From JBBQKF01 sp038326615 (GTDB taxonomy: Bacteria; Bacillota; Clostridia; Saccharofermentanales; UBA5734), in contig JBBQKF010000005.1 of NCBI GenBank assembly GCA_038326615.1, forward strand, positions 1-64,000: a DNA stretch of 64,000 nt. The letters are read 5' to 3'. Of this stretch, positions 29,528 to 38,856 are shown in pieces. A program made the translations under genes and the position numbers. How positions within the stretch are numbered: position 1 is the stretch's first letter; every line of letters begins with the position of its first letter. A model generated the notes under the pieces. It had not been told where the DNA came from and ran no database searches. It saw nothing but the letters and a program-made list of their open reading frames with translations.

Positions 29528-30142
29528 TTATTTATTTTTAATACATTTTAAAATCCAATACCCGCCCTCACGCGCAATAACTTCGCAATTACCAAAAATC
29601 ACATTCAATTTATCAACACTTGAGGGAGCACCCTGCTTTTTTTGAATAACAACATATAGAACACCACAAGTATTAAGATGATTGTACGAACCCTCATAAA
29701 ATTCAAAAACAACTTTCTTCCCTGCGCGAATTGGCGGGTTGGTAAGAATAACATCAAAATCCTCTTTAATATTAGCAAACCCATCAGAAATGATTATATT
29801 TGCATAATTGACAAGATTTGCTTTTGCATTACTACCCGCAAGATTTGTAGCTCTCTCATTAATGTCCGCCATAGTAATTGATACCGGAGGGAAAGCACGT
29901 TTCAACACAATGCCGACAGGCCCATACCCACATCCCAAATCAAGAATCGAATATTCCTTAAGTCCTCTTAAAGTAAGGTCGCTAATAGAAGTATCAAGCA
30001 ACAATTTTGTACCAAAATCAAGTTGGGATTTAGAAAATACCCCACTATCTGTTGTAAATATAAAATCAATCCCTTTCATTCTGAATGAGATTTCTTTTGG
30101 TTTGCTTTCAGTTTCAGGTTTTGCATCATAATAATGTGACAT
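29528..30142 (-). CDS. RsmC-like class I SAM-dependent methyltransferase
   Basis: The 204-residue protein has the SAM motif I DLGCGYGPVG and the catalytic NPPIRAGK, the pattern of the small RsmC/YbxB family that methylates guanine N2 in 16S rRNA (G1207 in E. coli). It lacks the N-terminal half of E. coli RsmC, which is normal for Firmicutes homologues. The start is placed at ATG 30142 (MSHYYDAKPE, typical); a GTG at 30154 is possible. The target in this organism is inferred. Confidence 0.88.
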   Translation of the reverse strand: MSHYYDAKPETESKPKEISFRMKGIDFIFTTDSGVFSKSQLDFGTKLLLDTSISDLTLRGLKEYSILDLGCGYGPVGIVLKRAFPPVSITMADINERATNLAGSNAKANLVNYANIIISDGFANIKEDFDVILTNPPIRAGKKVVFEFYEGSYNHLNTCGVLYVVIQKKQGAPSSVDKLNVIFGNCEVIAREGGYWILKCIKNK

Positions 30143-30420
30143 TGTTCTTCTCACTTTACAAATTTAATATTTAACTTTTTCTTAAAATTATTATTCTTCT
30201 TATTATTATTATTATATTAGCTAACGAACCAAATTTCTAGACTTTAATACATACTTTATTGCACAACACTATATTTTTATTAGTTGCTCATACCCTATTC
30301 ATTTATAGTATTTAACTTTCTATTGATTCATTTTGCCATTTGCTAATTTCATTTATTGTTGAAATTATTTTTGTTATTTTTTTATTTTTGTTTTTTTAAA
30401 AAATTTTACTAATTTAAGAA

Positions 30421-30957
30421 TTACAAACCCTCGTCACTTCTGAAAATACGGGTCTTTTTCATGGCAAGATATAAAGGAATTCCCAGTGCGTAAATTACAA
30501 CAAATTCGCCTAACATTACCGAACCAATTGTTATTGCAAGAACCAGTGGCAGACTTGTTGCCATATTTCTTATCTCAGGAACAACTAAAGGTAAATATCC
30601 ACCAACAATTATACCATTAAATATAACCGACGGAAGTGGTAGAAGAAATATTTTAATTTTCTTGAATTTTTCTGACAATTTCTGACTCATCCAATATGTT
30701 AGAATTGCCGCAAGAAGTGTTGCAATACTACCAAACGCAATATCAACAATTCCAAGTCCTCCATATAAATTTGCAATAATGCACCCGATGAATAATCCCG
30801 GAATGCCAGCAGGTGTAAGGGCGCTGATAAGCATGAAACTTTCGGATATACGAAATTGTACAAGTCCGAAACTGATAGGAGCAAACGCAATTGTTAAAAC
30901 CGCGTATGCAGCAGCAATAAGTGCTGCTTGTGTCATTTGTTTTGTGGTAAATCTCAT
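30421..30957 (-). CDS. queT: QueT-family transporter (queuosine precursor ECF S-component)
   Basis: The 178-residue protein with about six membrane helices begins MRFTTKQMTQAALIAAAYAVLT and has FGLVQFRISESFMLISALTP and the NLYGGLGIVDIAFGS block typical of QueT. QueT binds a queuosine precursor in the membrane and works with shared ECF energising proteins encoded elsewhere. AGAAGGA precedes the ATG. I looked for a preQ1 riboswitch in the leader and did not find one. Confidence 0.9.
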   Translation of the reverse strand: MRFTTKQMTQAALIAAAYAVLTIAFAPISFGLVQFRISESFMLISALTPAGIPGLFIGCIIANLYGGLGIVDIAFGSIATLLAAILTYWMSQKLSEKFKKIKIFLLPLPSVIFNGIIVGGYLPLVVPEIRNMATSLPLVLAITIGSVMLGEFVVIYALGIPLYLAMKKTRIFRSDEGL

Positions 30958-31098
30958 TTTTCCTTCTTCCCGTTTGTTAGGTATACAAACATCCTTTAAA
31001 TAGAAGTTTTCTTAATTGCTAAATATGCAAAGGAAAACCTTGATTATTATAACAGACTTATTTGCATTATAAAATAGTCACTAATTTGTTTTTACCAC

Positions 31099-31179
31099 GG
31101 GGACTTAGAACCATGGTTATTTACCACAGGGACAGGAACCACGGTTAAATTTTTGTTTTAACCATGGTTCTAAGTCCCC
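31099..31179. repeat. REP-like inverted repeat (AACCATGGTT / GGGGAC type)
   Basis: A perfect 21-bp inverted repeat has arms 31099-31119 and 31159-31179 (GGGGACTTAGAACCATGG... and its complement). Its loop contains a further variant, ACCACAGGGACAGGAACC. A related copy is at 41923-41950 in the opposite orientation. It resembles repeats mobilised by Y1/RAYT-type transposases, though no such gene is present. Confidence 0.7.
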
Positions 31180-31224
31180 GAAAGAAATGAAAGAAAGTCC
31201 CCGAAAGAACTGGCGCCGAAAGAA

Positions 31225-31260
31225 AATAGCGCGTCGAATTTTAAATTTCGACGCGCTATT
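31225..31260. repeat. Hairpin repeat copy 1, downstream of hsdR
   Basis: A 14-bp perfect stem (AATAGCGCGTCGAA / TTCGACGCGCTATT) lies 74 bp beyond the hsdR stop. On the minus strand it is followed by TTTTC, so it may terminate the operon. Related copies are at 38772-38806 and 40572-40604. Between 30958 and 31333 I see this hairpin, the REP-like element and the queT leader, but no gene. Confidence 0.75.
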
Positions 31261-31333
31261 ACAACTTCGTGAATCATTTGTTTATGATATTTTACTTTAA
31301 CTGAATTAGTTTTATTTTTACTAATAAATTTCT

Positions 31334-34279
31334 TTATCCTGCAAGCAAAAGATCCTTGATTTTTCTTACAACTGCATTGGCAATTTGTAATACGGCAGTT
31401 TTGTTGCTGCTTAATTCAGCATAAAAGGAAGCTTTTTCGTCATCGCCGGATTGTGTTCCGTCAAGAAGCCCATCAGTTATTTTTGATGCAACTTTGTCAG
31501 AAACAACCGATTCATAGGCACTTTGAGAACTGTCACGAACATTCATTAGAAGCGACTCATCAGCACTTAAAGTGTCAATTATATTTGTTAATTCTCCTTT
31601 GGCACTGGAATATCGGATATTAAATTTCTCTATAATATCATCAATTGGTGAGAATGTTTTAAATGGCAAACTAGTATCAGTAGACAATTTATACAGCGGT
31701 GTATCTTCAGCAACTAACATCAAATTTTGATTTGAACTATCTGGATTAGTGGAATATTTAATTAATTCTACTAAATCCTCGGGTTTAATCATCTGTATGT
31801 CTTCTTTAAGATAAAGTACTTTATATAATGTTTCAAAAACTTTTGCTAGTTTATTCATGTCTTTGTTCCACAAGTCATACAATGTCGAAATGTAGTAGAA
31901 AAGCTTACTAAATTTATTAATTTCTGCAATAAACATTTTGGCATCATCTGAATTCAATTTAGAATACGACTTACTTACCTTTGCAATGCACGAAGTTAAA
32001 TCCGGTGAGACAGAATCTCCGGAAGTGATTAAATTATATATATTCTCAACTTCCTGCAAAGTAAAAATATTGTATGCAAAAATTTTGTCTCTTTTGGTGT
32101 ACAGAATATTTGGGTTGGTTTCATTTTCTGAAGGCAAATACAATTCTCCACCGTAATATTGATTAAAGTAGCTTTTGATATCATCTGCTTTATTAACAAA
32201 ATCTAACACGAAAGTTTTTTTGTTCTCCGCAAAACGATTGATTCGCGATAGCGTCTGAACTGCCTTAACAGCACTTCCTAACTTTTTGTCGACATACATT
32301 ATACTTAATTTGTTTTCATCAAATCCGGTTTGAAGCTTGTCTGCCACTACTATTATTCTAAGGTCATCGTTGTTTGCAATAATTTTCTTGATATCATATG
32401 AAGCAGTGTTCGTCGTAAATTCTTTATTCATAATTTCTTCGGTAAATTTAACTCCGTCGATATCAATGGCGCCTGTAAAGGCGACACAAGATTTAAAATT
32501 ACATTCATGTTTTTTTAGATATTCATCAATTGCCTGTTTGTAGCAAACCGCATGTTTTCTTGAGGGTGTAATAACCATGGCTTTTGCTTTGCCGCCTAAC
32601 CAATTAATCCGGTATTCAGTAAAATCATCCATTATTATTTGCACTTTTTTATCAATTACTTCCTTGGAAGTGGTGACATAATTTAATATAGCTGCTTGCG
32701 CTCTTGCGCTATCATATTCCGCGTAATCTTCTTTCTTTTTCTTTATCTCGTATTCGTCGGTATAATTGGTATAGCAGAGTAAGGGGTTTAGTATGAATTT
32801 TTCGTCTATTGCCTGCTTCATTGAATATTTATCGAAATATGTTTTTCCTATTTCATTCCTGGTGCCGAAAAGCTCCATTGTCTCACTTTTTGGAGTAGCG
32901 GTGAAAACAAAATAGCTAACATTTTTCGTTGATTCTATAAGGCTTTTATTTTTTAGAAGTTGATTTTGATCATCTTCTAACTCGTCATATATATCTTCGA
33001 TTTCCACAGCATCCTTCAAGGATTTACCGGTAAGTGTCTCAGATGCTTTAGACATAGACTTTCCTGCTGCGGAAGAATGCGCTTCGTCAATTATAATAGC
33101 GTATTTTCTATTTTTGTATTGCTTGATTTCATTTAATATAGGGCGGAATTTTTGTAATGTAGTAACAATTATATATCCGCCATCGTTAATTCTTTTCATT
33201 AAATCATTAGAAGTTGTGTCTATATGTTGAGCTACGCCGCTTTGTCCATCAAGTGTTTTTACTTCGCTCCCAAGTTGCCCGTCAATTACAGTTCTGTCAC
33301 TGATAATAATAACTGTATTTATATCAGAATTATTGATTAATCGCCGTGCAAGCCAGGAGATTGTTTTCGTCTTACCGCTTCCTGCACTATGCCATATTAA
33401 ATAACGCCCGCCTATTCCTTTATCTTTAACGTCCCTTTCCGCCCTAAGAACAGCGTTCAATTGATGATATCGTGGAAATATCATCATTTTTTCGTCATCA
33501 ATAAACATAAATTCACGAATAATGCGCAGCAACATATCTTTTTGAAGTATCTTCTCCCAAAGGTAATTTGTGGAGTGATTTCCATCCGCAACAGGATTCC
33601 CGGCACCTTCGTCGTCACCGATGTTAAAAGGCAGAAATTTGGTTTCTTTCCTATCAAGACGCGTTGTCACAAATGCAACCAATTCATCAAGTGCAAAGTA
33701 CACAAGTGTCCTTTTATTAAAGGAAAAAATTAATTCATCAGGGCTACGTGTGTGTTTAAACTGTTTTGTTCCTTCAAAACCTGCTTTTTGCCCGGCCGTC
33801 TGTTTTTTGAGTTCTATCATGACTATTGGAATACCATTAATAAATAATGCAAGATCAACCCGGAAGCTAACAGCCTTATCCTCATAGGTTAATTCACGGC
33901 GAACCGAAAAAATGTTTTCCTCGTACAAAGTAAGATTATCTGACATAGTGCTAAGACCTGACTTAAAGTATATGATGCTGAATTTTGTATTGCTTGCATA
34001 ATCTTCTACCCACTCATTCATAGCGGTTAAAAGGCCGCGGCTATCAATTTTCTTGCACAGCAAATCTATATATATTTCTTTGTATAAAGATTTATAGTGA
34101 TTTTTAAATTTCTGAAGCTCTTCAGTCTGCGATGCTTCCAAAAAATCAAACAACTTTGCAACATCAATAGCATTTTTATAGTCATAATCTGCTTTTTTGC
34201 TCTCCACATACCCATGACTTAAAAGATACTCGAATATCTCATCTCGGAAATGATTTTCTATTAAATCCTTTTCTGCCAT
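31334..34279 (-). CDS. hsdR: Type I restriction enzyme, R subunit
   Basis: The 981-residue motor nuclease has an N-terminal PD-(D/E)xK nuclease with Asp142 and the ELK motif at 156-158 (MIELKKQTAGQ). A superfamily 2 translocase follows with Walker A AGSGKT (299-304), DEAH (398-401) and FVFTATP. With HsdM and HsdS it forms the complex that translocates and cuts unmodified DNA. All key residues are intact. The start has GGGAG upstream. It is the last gene of the operon, 265 bp after hsdS. Confidence 0.96.
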   Translation of the reverse strand: MAEKDLIENHFRDEIFEYLLSHGYVESKKADYDYKNAIDVAKLFDFLEASQTEELQKFKNHYKSLYKEIYIDLLCKKIDSRGLLTAMNEWVEDYASNTKFSIIYFKSGLSTMSDNLTLYEENIFSVRRELTYEDKAVSFRVDLALFINGIPIVMIELKKQTAGQKAGFEGTKQFKHTRSPDELIFSFNKRTLVYFALDELVAFVTTRLDRKETKFLPFNIGDDEGAGNPVADGNHSTNYLWEKILQKDMLLRIIREFMFIDDEKMMIFPRYHQLNAVLRAERDVKDKGIGGRYLIWHSAGSGKTKTISWLARRLINNSDINTVIIISDRTVIDGQLGSEVKTLDGQSGVAQHIDTTSNDLMKRINDGGYIIVTTLQKFRPILNEIKQYKNRKYAIIIDEAHSSAAGKSMSKASETLTGKSLKDAVEIEDIYDELEDDQNQLLKNKSLIESTKNVSYFVFTATPKSETMELFGTRNEIGKTYFDKYSMKQAIDEKFILNPLLCYTNYTDEYEIKKKKEDYAEYDSARAQAAILNYVTTSKEVIDKKVQIIMDDFTEYRINWLGGKAKAMVITPSRKHAVCYKQAIDEYLKKHECNFKSCVAFTGAIDIDGVKFTEEIMNKEFTTNTASYDIKKIIANNDDLRIIVVADKLQTGFDENKLSIMYVDKKLGSAVKAVQTLSRINRFAENKKTFVLDFVNKADDIKSYFNQYYGGELYLPSENETNPNILYTKRDKIFAYNIFTLQEVENIYNLITSGDSVSPDLTSCIAKVSKSYSKLNSDDAKMFIAEINKFSKLFYYISTLYDLWNKDMNKLAKVFETLYKVLYLKEDIQMIKPEDLVELIKYSTNPDSSNQNLMLVAEDTPLYKLSTDTSLPFKTFSPIDDIIEKFNIRYSSAKGELTNIIDTLSADESLLMNVRDSSQSAYESVVSDKVASKITDGLLDGTQSGDDEKASFYAELSSNKTAVLQIANAVVRKIKDLLLAG

Positions 34280-34312
34280 TTGTTTCTCCCTCAGATATAT
34301 TATGAAGTTGTT

Positions 34313-34369
34313 TTGGACCTCATCTTGGACCTCATCTTGGACCTCATCTTGGGCCTCATCTTGGGTCTC
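34313..34369. repeat. 12-bp tandem repeat (TTGGACCTCATC), nearly five copies
   Basis: Units start at 34313, 34325, 34337, 34349 and 34361, with small changes in the last two. The array lies just upstream of the hsdR ribosome binding site, in the 265-bp hsdS-hsdR gap, which holds no gene. Confidence 0.9.
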
Positions 34370-34544
34370 GGAATTTGATAACCTTATCGATGTAATTTTT
34401 GGTATATCAGATCATCGGTTCTGTTGGAATAATTTCAAATACATTTTACCACTTTTATTTTGAAAATGCACTACATATAAAGTTGTAACAGCGTTATGTA
34501 ATATAACTTTAGACTTGACTTGAATTTGGTGAACTGCACCTCCA

Positions 34545-35738
34545 TCACTTCAACTCTGTTTTTCCGGTAACCGCCTCATAAATGGTACTTTGCCTGTATT
34601 CCTTTAATCTCTCAATTATTGAATTGTTCGCAGTGATAACCTTATCAATTTCAGAACACTTTTGTTCAATATAGTTTACTATATGGAGCTGTTCCTCAAA
34701 TTCAGGGATTGAAAAATAGATTTCATTTAAATCTCTTTGGGTCATAGATGGCAAAGCCGATCCATATTGATACATTTTAAATTCAATATTTGTGCACAAA
34801 AAATAGAAAAATTTCGGGTTAACCAAATCATTTATTTTTGTATAGTACATTGTGTCAACTGTCCAAAATGGGAAGTCAACATAGAGTGGCTTATCAATTG
34901 TTCCCTTTCTCCATAATAAAACAGATGGTTTGTCATACATATTTTCTGTAGCACGGGCAAATTCGCCCCCACTTCCCATTACTGGAAATCCACCTTCTTC
35001 AATTTGTACCTTTTTATAATCTTGTCCATTGCAAATTTCAGCAAGAAACTTCAGCTTCTTAACCTCCCACCCCTGTGGTATCTCGCCAATCCATTCTATG
35101 CCGCTGTCCTTCATTGGTACGTTTGGGTTAAGCCCCTTGGTTACTGCTTCGTAGATTATGCTTTGACGCTCTTCTTTTAGAAGCTCATTTGTCTTTTCTT
35201 TTGATTTGATAACGCTGTCAATCTCTGCACATTTTTTGTCGAGGTGTTCAGCGATTTGCTGTTGTTCGATTGTTTTTGGTACTGGCAATGAAATTTTACT
35301 TACAAATTCCCATTCTGCTCTAGGCATTTTTACTCCGAATGTTGAGCCATTTACTGTATCAATAAATCCTTTTGAAATCGCAATATAAAATAAATATTTG
35401 AAATAAATATCTTTAGGATTAATAACAAAAAACTCTGAAGAACATTTGCCACTGGTGCTACAAGCCATAACTTTTGATAAATATGGTCGAAGCTTCCCAA
35501 ATAACACATCCTTTTCGAAGAATTTTAAAGTATCACCCGGAAAATTATAAATAGGCTCATAACCACTTATTGTTTTACCCGTTTGGGGTTCAATATGTTC
35601 GAGTCCAACATACATAAATTCGTTTTGCCCTATCAGCTTTTCAATGCGTAATGAGGTTAGATTTTTTAACTTCCTTACTTCCCACCCCTGTGGTATCTCT
35701 CCAATCCATTCTATGCCGCTGTCTTTCATTTGTCTCAA
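34545..35738 (-). CDS. hsdS: Type I restriction-modification specificity subunit S
   Basis: This protein has two target-recognition domains in tandem. Each opens with the same phrase KDSGIEWIGEIPQGWEV, at about residues 5 and 210, and each ends in a coiled-coil spacer (EQQQIAEHLDKKCAEIDSVI; EEQLHIVNYIEQKCSEIDKVI). It sets the bipartite DNA sequence recognised by the methylase and nuclease. The start is ambiguous: a TTG at 35738 with AGGTGAT just upstream fits best, while GTG at 35747 and ATG at 35729 are alternatives. It lies 85 bp after hsdM. Confidence 0.93.
   Translation of the reverse strand: MRQMKDSGIEWIGEIPQGWEVRKLKNLTSLRIEKLIGQNEFMYVGLEHIEPQTGKTISGYEPIYNFPGDTLKFFEKDVLFGKLRPYLSKVMACSTSGKCSSEFFVINPKDIYFKYLFYIAISKGFIDTVNGSTFGVKMPRAEWEFVSKISLPVPKTIEQQQIAEHLDKKCAEIDSVIKSKEKTNELLKEERQSIIYEAVTKGLNPNVPMKDSGIEWIGEIPQGWEVKKLKFLAEICNGQDYKKVQIEEGGFPVMGSGGEFARATENMYDKPSVLLWRKGTIDKPLYVDFPFWTVDTMYYTKINDLVNPKFFYFLCTNIEFKMYQYGSALPSMTQRDLNEIYFSIPEFEEQLHIVNYIEQKCSEIDKVITANNSIIERLKEYRQSTIYEAVTGKTELK
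35055..35730. repeat. 61-bp direct repeats in hsdS (35055-35115 and 35670-35730)
   Basis: The two copies differ at only about six positions and encode the repeated KDSGIEWIGEIPQGWEV segment. They are exactly 615 bp (205 codons) apart, so recombination between them would keep the frame and delete one recognition domain. Confidence 0.9.
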
Positions 35739-35822
35739 TTTTATCACCTGCTTTTCTTTTCGTTATATACATCAATTTCGTGAGCTCACGAAATTGATCT
35801 GATGTGCAAAACTTTCTTCAAA

Positions 35823-37556
35823 TTATTTCATAAGTTCCTTCAAAACGCCTTCTACGCTTTCTTCATTTGAGATTATTTCTTCCATAATCTCTTTGCTGCT
35901 TCTCGGAGGAACATATTTATAAAAATAGCGGGTGAACGGAATTTCGTATCCTATCTTGTCCTTGCTTTGGTCCGCAACAGCATTGGGGACATATGGTAAA
36001 ACTTCGCGTTTGATATAGTCATTGGCATCTTGCTTAAGCGGAATATTCTCGGTATCCCTTTTAGATGGGTCAATCTGTATAACACCTTTCTTTATAACTT
36101 TCTCACCTTTCGAGTCATATAAAGGTCGGTCAATCGTTACTTTCATATATCCGAAATCCTCGGAGTCAAAAATTTTACTGAATTCGTTTTCTTCGAAGTT
36201 TTTGTATAAATCCACGATTTTTCTTCGACTGTCATCGTCAATAAATTTGCGTTTGTTACCAAGCGATTTGGGCTTTTGAGGAACAAAAAACTCAGTTGCA
36301 TTAATAAGATGAATTTTATTGTTACGACGAGGATTGGGTTTCTTGGAAATAATCCAAATATAGGTGTATATTCCTGTGTTATAGAACATTTGATCAGGTA
36401 GAGCTATTATAGCTTCTAAAAGATGATTTTCGAGTACATACCGCCGCGTTTCACTTTCACCGCTCCCTGCATCTCCTGAAAATAGCGGTGATCCGTTTAG
36501 AATGATTGCAATTCTTGCATCGTCTTCTGCTTTAGAAAGCAAATTTTGCAAAAATAGAAGCTGCCCGTCACTGATTCTTGGAACCCCTGCTACAAAGCGA
36601 TTGTTGGGTCTCTTGAGCTCCATTTCGACCTTGGATTTCTCTGTTTTCCATTCAACACCAAACGGAGGATTTGTTATTAATAAGTCAAATTTGTCACCAG
36701 AAAATTTGTCATCGGTTAATGTATTGCCCTCCCGAATATTTTTGGAGTCATCACCTAGCATCAACATCTCTGCACAACAAATGGCATAGGCTTCCGGATT
36801 GACATCCTGCCCGTATAGTTTTACCTTTTCGTCTCCGTATTTATCACCAAACAGTTCCTTCAGGTTTCGCTTTAATGTTGTAAGCATACCACCGGTTCCA
36901 CAGCAGCCATCGTAAATACGAAGTATTTTGCCTTCTTTCTTAAAATCGTCGATATTTTCGCTCATCATAAGCTCAACACAAAGATCTATTACTTCGCGTG
37001 GAGTATAGTGATCACCTGCCTCTGCATTGGCTTTATATGTTCTGATAATTTCTTCAAAAATATACCCCATTGACATAGGACTTGTTGTTGCCGGATGAAA
37101 ATCAACTTCCGAAAAAGCCTTTACAACTTCAAACAGTATTCCTTTCTTGATCATAAATTCAACTTCTTCACGGAATTTCAAATCTTTTAATATATCCTGT
37201 ACGCTTGGCGAATACGCTCCGATAAATTCAAGAAAATTACCGTTTATATTATCACTGTCGCCGACAAGCTGTTCGAGTGTCACTCCTTTCTTATTATAGA
37301 ACGGCACGCCGAATTGCTTGTTAATAGCTTTCTCAATCTCGCGCTCATCAACTTTCATCGCCAGAAACTTGTTAACAAGAACGAATATTTCTTTATTTTT
37401 GTCGTCTAAAATACAATCAAATCTGCGTATTATTGCCATTGGAATAATTACATTTCCATAATTCTCCGGGGTGTAAGGACCCCTTGTTTTATTGGCTATG
37501 TTCTTAACTAAATTGACCTTTGAGCTGATGTCTGTTGCAAGTGTATTATTGTTCAT
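35823..37556 (-). CDS. hsdM: Type I restriction-modification methyltransferase subunit M
   Basis: The 577-residue adenine-N6 methyltransferase has an N-terminal helical domain, SAM motif I YDGCCGTGG (about 215-223), and catalytic NPPFG (about 296-300) within LLITNPPFGVEW. The C terminus is helical for contact with HsdS. The ATG at 37556 is chosen because AAGGAG lies about 10 bases upstream; an in-frame TTG at 37574 precedes that site. The start overlaps the fic stop by 11 bases, so the two are coupled. Confidence 0.97.
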   Translation of the reverse strand: MNNNTLATDISSKVNLVKNIANKTRGPYTPENYGNVIIPMAIIRRFDCILDDKNKEIFVLVNKFLAMKVDEREIEKAINKQFGVPFYNKKGVTLEQLVGDSDNINGNFLEFIGAYSPSVQDILKDLKFREEVEFMIKKGILFEVVKAFSEVDFHPATTSPMSMGYIFEEIIRTYKANAEAGDHYTPREVIDLCVELMMSENIDDFKKEGKILRIYDGCCGTGGMLTTLKRNLKELFGDKYGDEKVKLYGQDVNPEAYAICCAEMLMLGDDSKNIREGNTLTDDKFSGDKFDLLITNPPFGVEWKTEKSKVEMELKRPNNRFVAGVPRISDGQLLFLQNLLSKAEDDARIAIILNGSPLFSGDAGSGESETRRYVLENHLLEAIIALPDQMFYNTGIYTYIWIISKKPNPRRNNKIHLINATEFFVPQKPKSLGNKRKFIDDDSRRKIVDLYKNFEENEFSKIFDSEDFGYMKVTIDRPLYDSKGEKVIKKGVIQIDPSKRDTENIPLKQDANDYIKREVLPYVPNAVADQSKDKIGYEIPFTRYFYKYVPPRSSKEIMEEIISNEESVEGVLKELMK

Positions 37557-38676
37557 AATTTTGATCTCCTTCAAATAATTCTAATATCTTTACATTCTTG
37601 TAGAGGTTGTCTCTGCCGATTTTCTCTTCATATAAAAGCCCTTTATCTACGAGCCGTTTTAAATAAACCGAAGCAGTCTGCCGGTGTATTCCCATTTCTG
37701 TCAAATCGCTTATACGGACATAAACTTTCTTAAAAATCAACTCTATCATTTTCGCAAGCACTTCCCTTTGACCCTTAAGGCCTTCAAGGTAGTCATTACG
37801 GGTATATTCAAAAATCATCCGTTTAATCTCTTCGACTATTTTAAGGGTTCGCTTTGCCGTTTCCTTAAACGAAATTAGCATATATTGAATAAATGGCGAG
37901 TAATTCTCAGTTTCTTTGCATTCCTGCAGAAGGTCGTAATATTGATTTTTGCTATTTATAATATATGAACTTGCATATAAAACCGGATATGATAAATAGC
38001 CCTTTTGGCAAAGAAACAAAACATTCAAGATTCTTCCTGTTCTTCCATTTCCGTCCCTGAATGGATGGATGCTTTCAAATTGATAGTGTGCAAGAGCAAT
38101 CTTTATAAGCGGGTGAATGGTGTATTCATCGTCACCATAGACGTAATCAAGCATGTCAATCAGTAATTTCTGCAATAAATCCTTACCATGCGGCGGTGTA
38201 TAAAGTATCTGAGTTTTCCCGTTCGACATTTGGTTTGCAATTCTTGTAAGGTCACTGTCGAAATTTGGCAGATTGGTTCTTATTTGCCGCTGCTTCTTAT
38301 TTACAGGCTCGTTTATTGCTTCAATATCACTTAAAGAAATTAAACCCTTTCTTTTAATTTCGTCAAACCCTATGAATAAAGCTTCTTTGTAATTTGCTAC
38401 TTCCTTAGCTTCGGCTGTATAATTATCGAATACAACCCCTCTATATAAATCATCGTTTGTTGTAACGATGTTCTCAATATTGCTGCTTGCCTTTGCTTCC
38501 TGCATAGATAACGTGTCAATTAAAATATTCGGAGATGGCAATGTGTTTACTGCATAATTGAGCAATTCTATCGCTACTCGTGTCTCTTCGGCAAGTTTCG
38601 CAAGTTCTTTAGTCTCATCTATGTTTAAAGATGAGATATAGGGAAGTTCATTGAATGGTTTTATTTTGTCAAACAT
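37546..38676 (-). CDS. Fic family protein with C-terminal winged helix
   Basis: The 376-residue protein has a canonical Fic motif HPFRDGNGRTGR at 204-215 (catalytic His204) and an N-terminal inhibitory motif SxxxEN (Ser64 to Asn69 in ASSNIENI), the class II arrangement in which the Glu blocks ATP binding. It ends in a winged-helix DNA-binding-like region (VRISDLTEMGIHRQTASVYL). Fic enzymes transfer AMP to hydroxyl side chains of proteins. It is the first gene of the restriction-modification operon and overlaps hsdM by 11 bp. Its target is unknown; regulation of the R-M system is an inference. Confidence 0.92.
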   Translation of the reverse strand: MFDKIKPFNELPYISSLNIDETKELAKLAEETRVAIELLNYAVNTLPSPNILIDTLSMQEAKASSNIENIVTTNDDLYRGVVFDNYTAEAKEVANYKEALFIGFDEIKRKGLISLSDIEAINEPVNKKQRQIRTNLPNFDSDLTRIANQMSNGKTQILYTPPHGKDLLQKLLIDMLDYVYGDDEYTIHPLIKIALAHYQFESIHPFRDGNGRTGRILNVLFLCQKGYLSYPVLYASSYIINSKNQYYDLLQECKETENYSPFIQYMLISFKETAKRTLKIVEEIKRMIFEYTRNDYLEGLKGQREVLAKMIELIFKKVYVRISDLTEMGIHRQTASVYLKRLVDKGLLYEEKIGRDNLYKNVKILELFEGDQNYEQ

Positions 38677-38771
38677 TTTGTCACCTCAAAATAGCGTTTA
38701 ATTAAAGATTTATGTCCGTCGTGTTGTCGGTACTTCTATTCTACCACTCGGTAAATGAATATACAACAAAC

Positions 38772-38806
38772 AACGTGTCGATTTTATCGTCATATTTCGA
38801 CACGTT
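38772..38806. repeat. Hairpin repeat copy 2, downstream of the SprT-like gene
   Basis: AACGTGTCGA pairs with TCGACACGTT around a 15-nt loop, followed on the plus strand by TAATTGGTTGAATTTTTTTA, which is shared with copy 3. It lies 50 bp beyond the SprT-like stop and just upstream of the fic promoter region. Confidence 0.7.
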
Positions 38807-38856
38807 ATGTTAATTGGTTGAATTTTTTTATACTAACACTATTTTTTATATCTTTT

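Noticed and set aside
30958..31060. preQ1 riboswitch in front of queT
   Set aside because: The leader has a -10 like element and short hairpins, but I could not match the conserved preQ1-I or preQ1-II core sequences.
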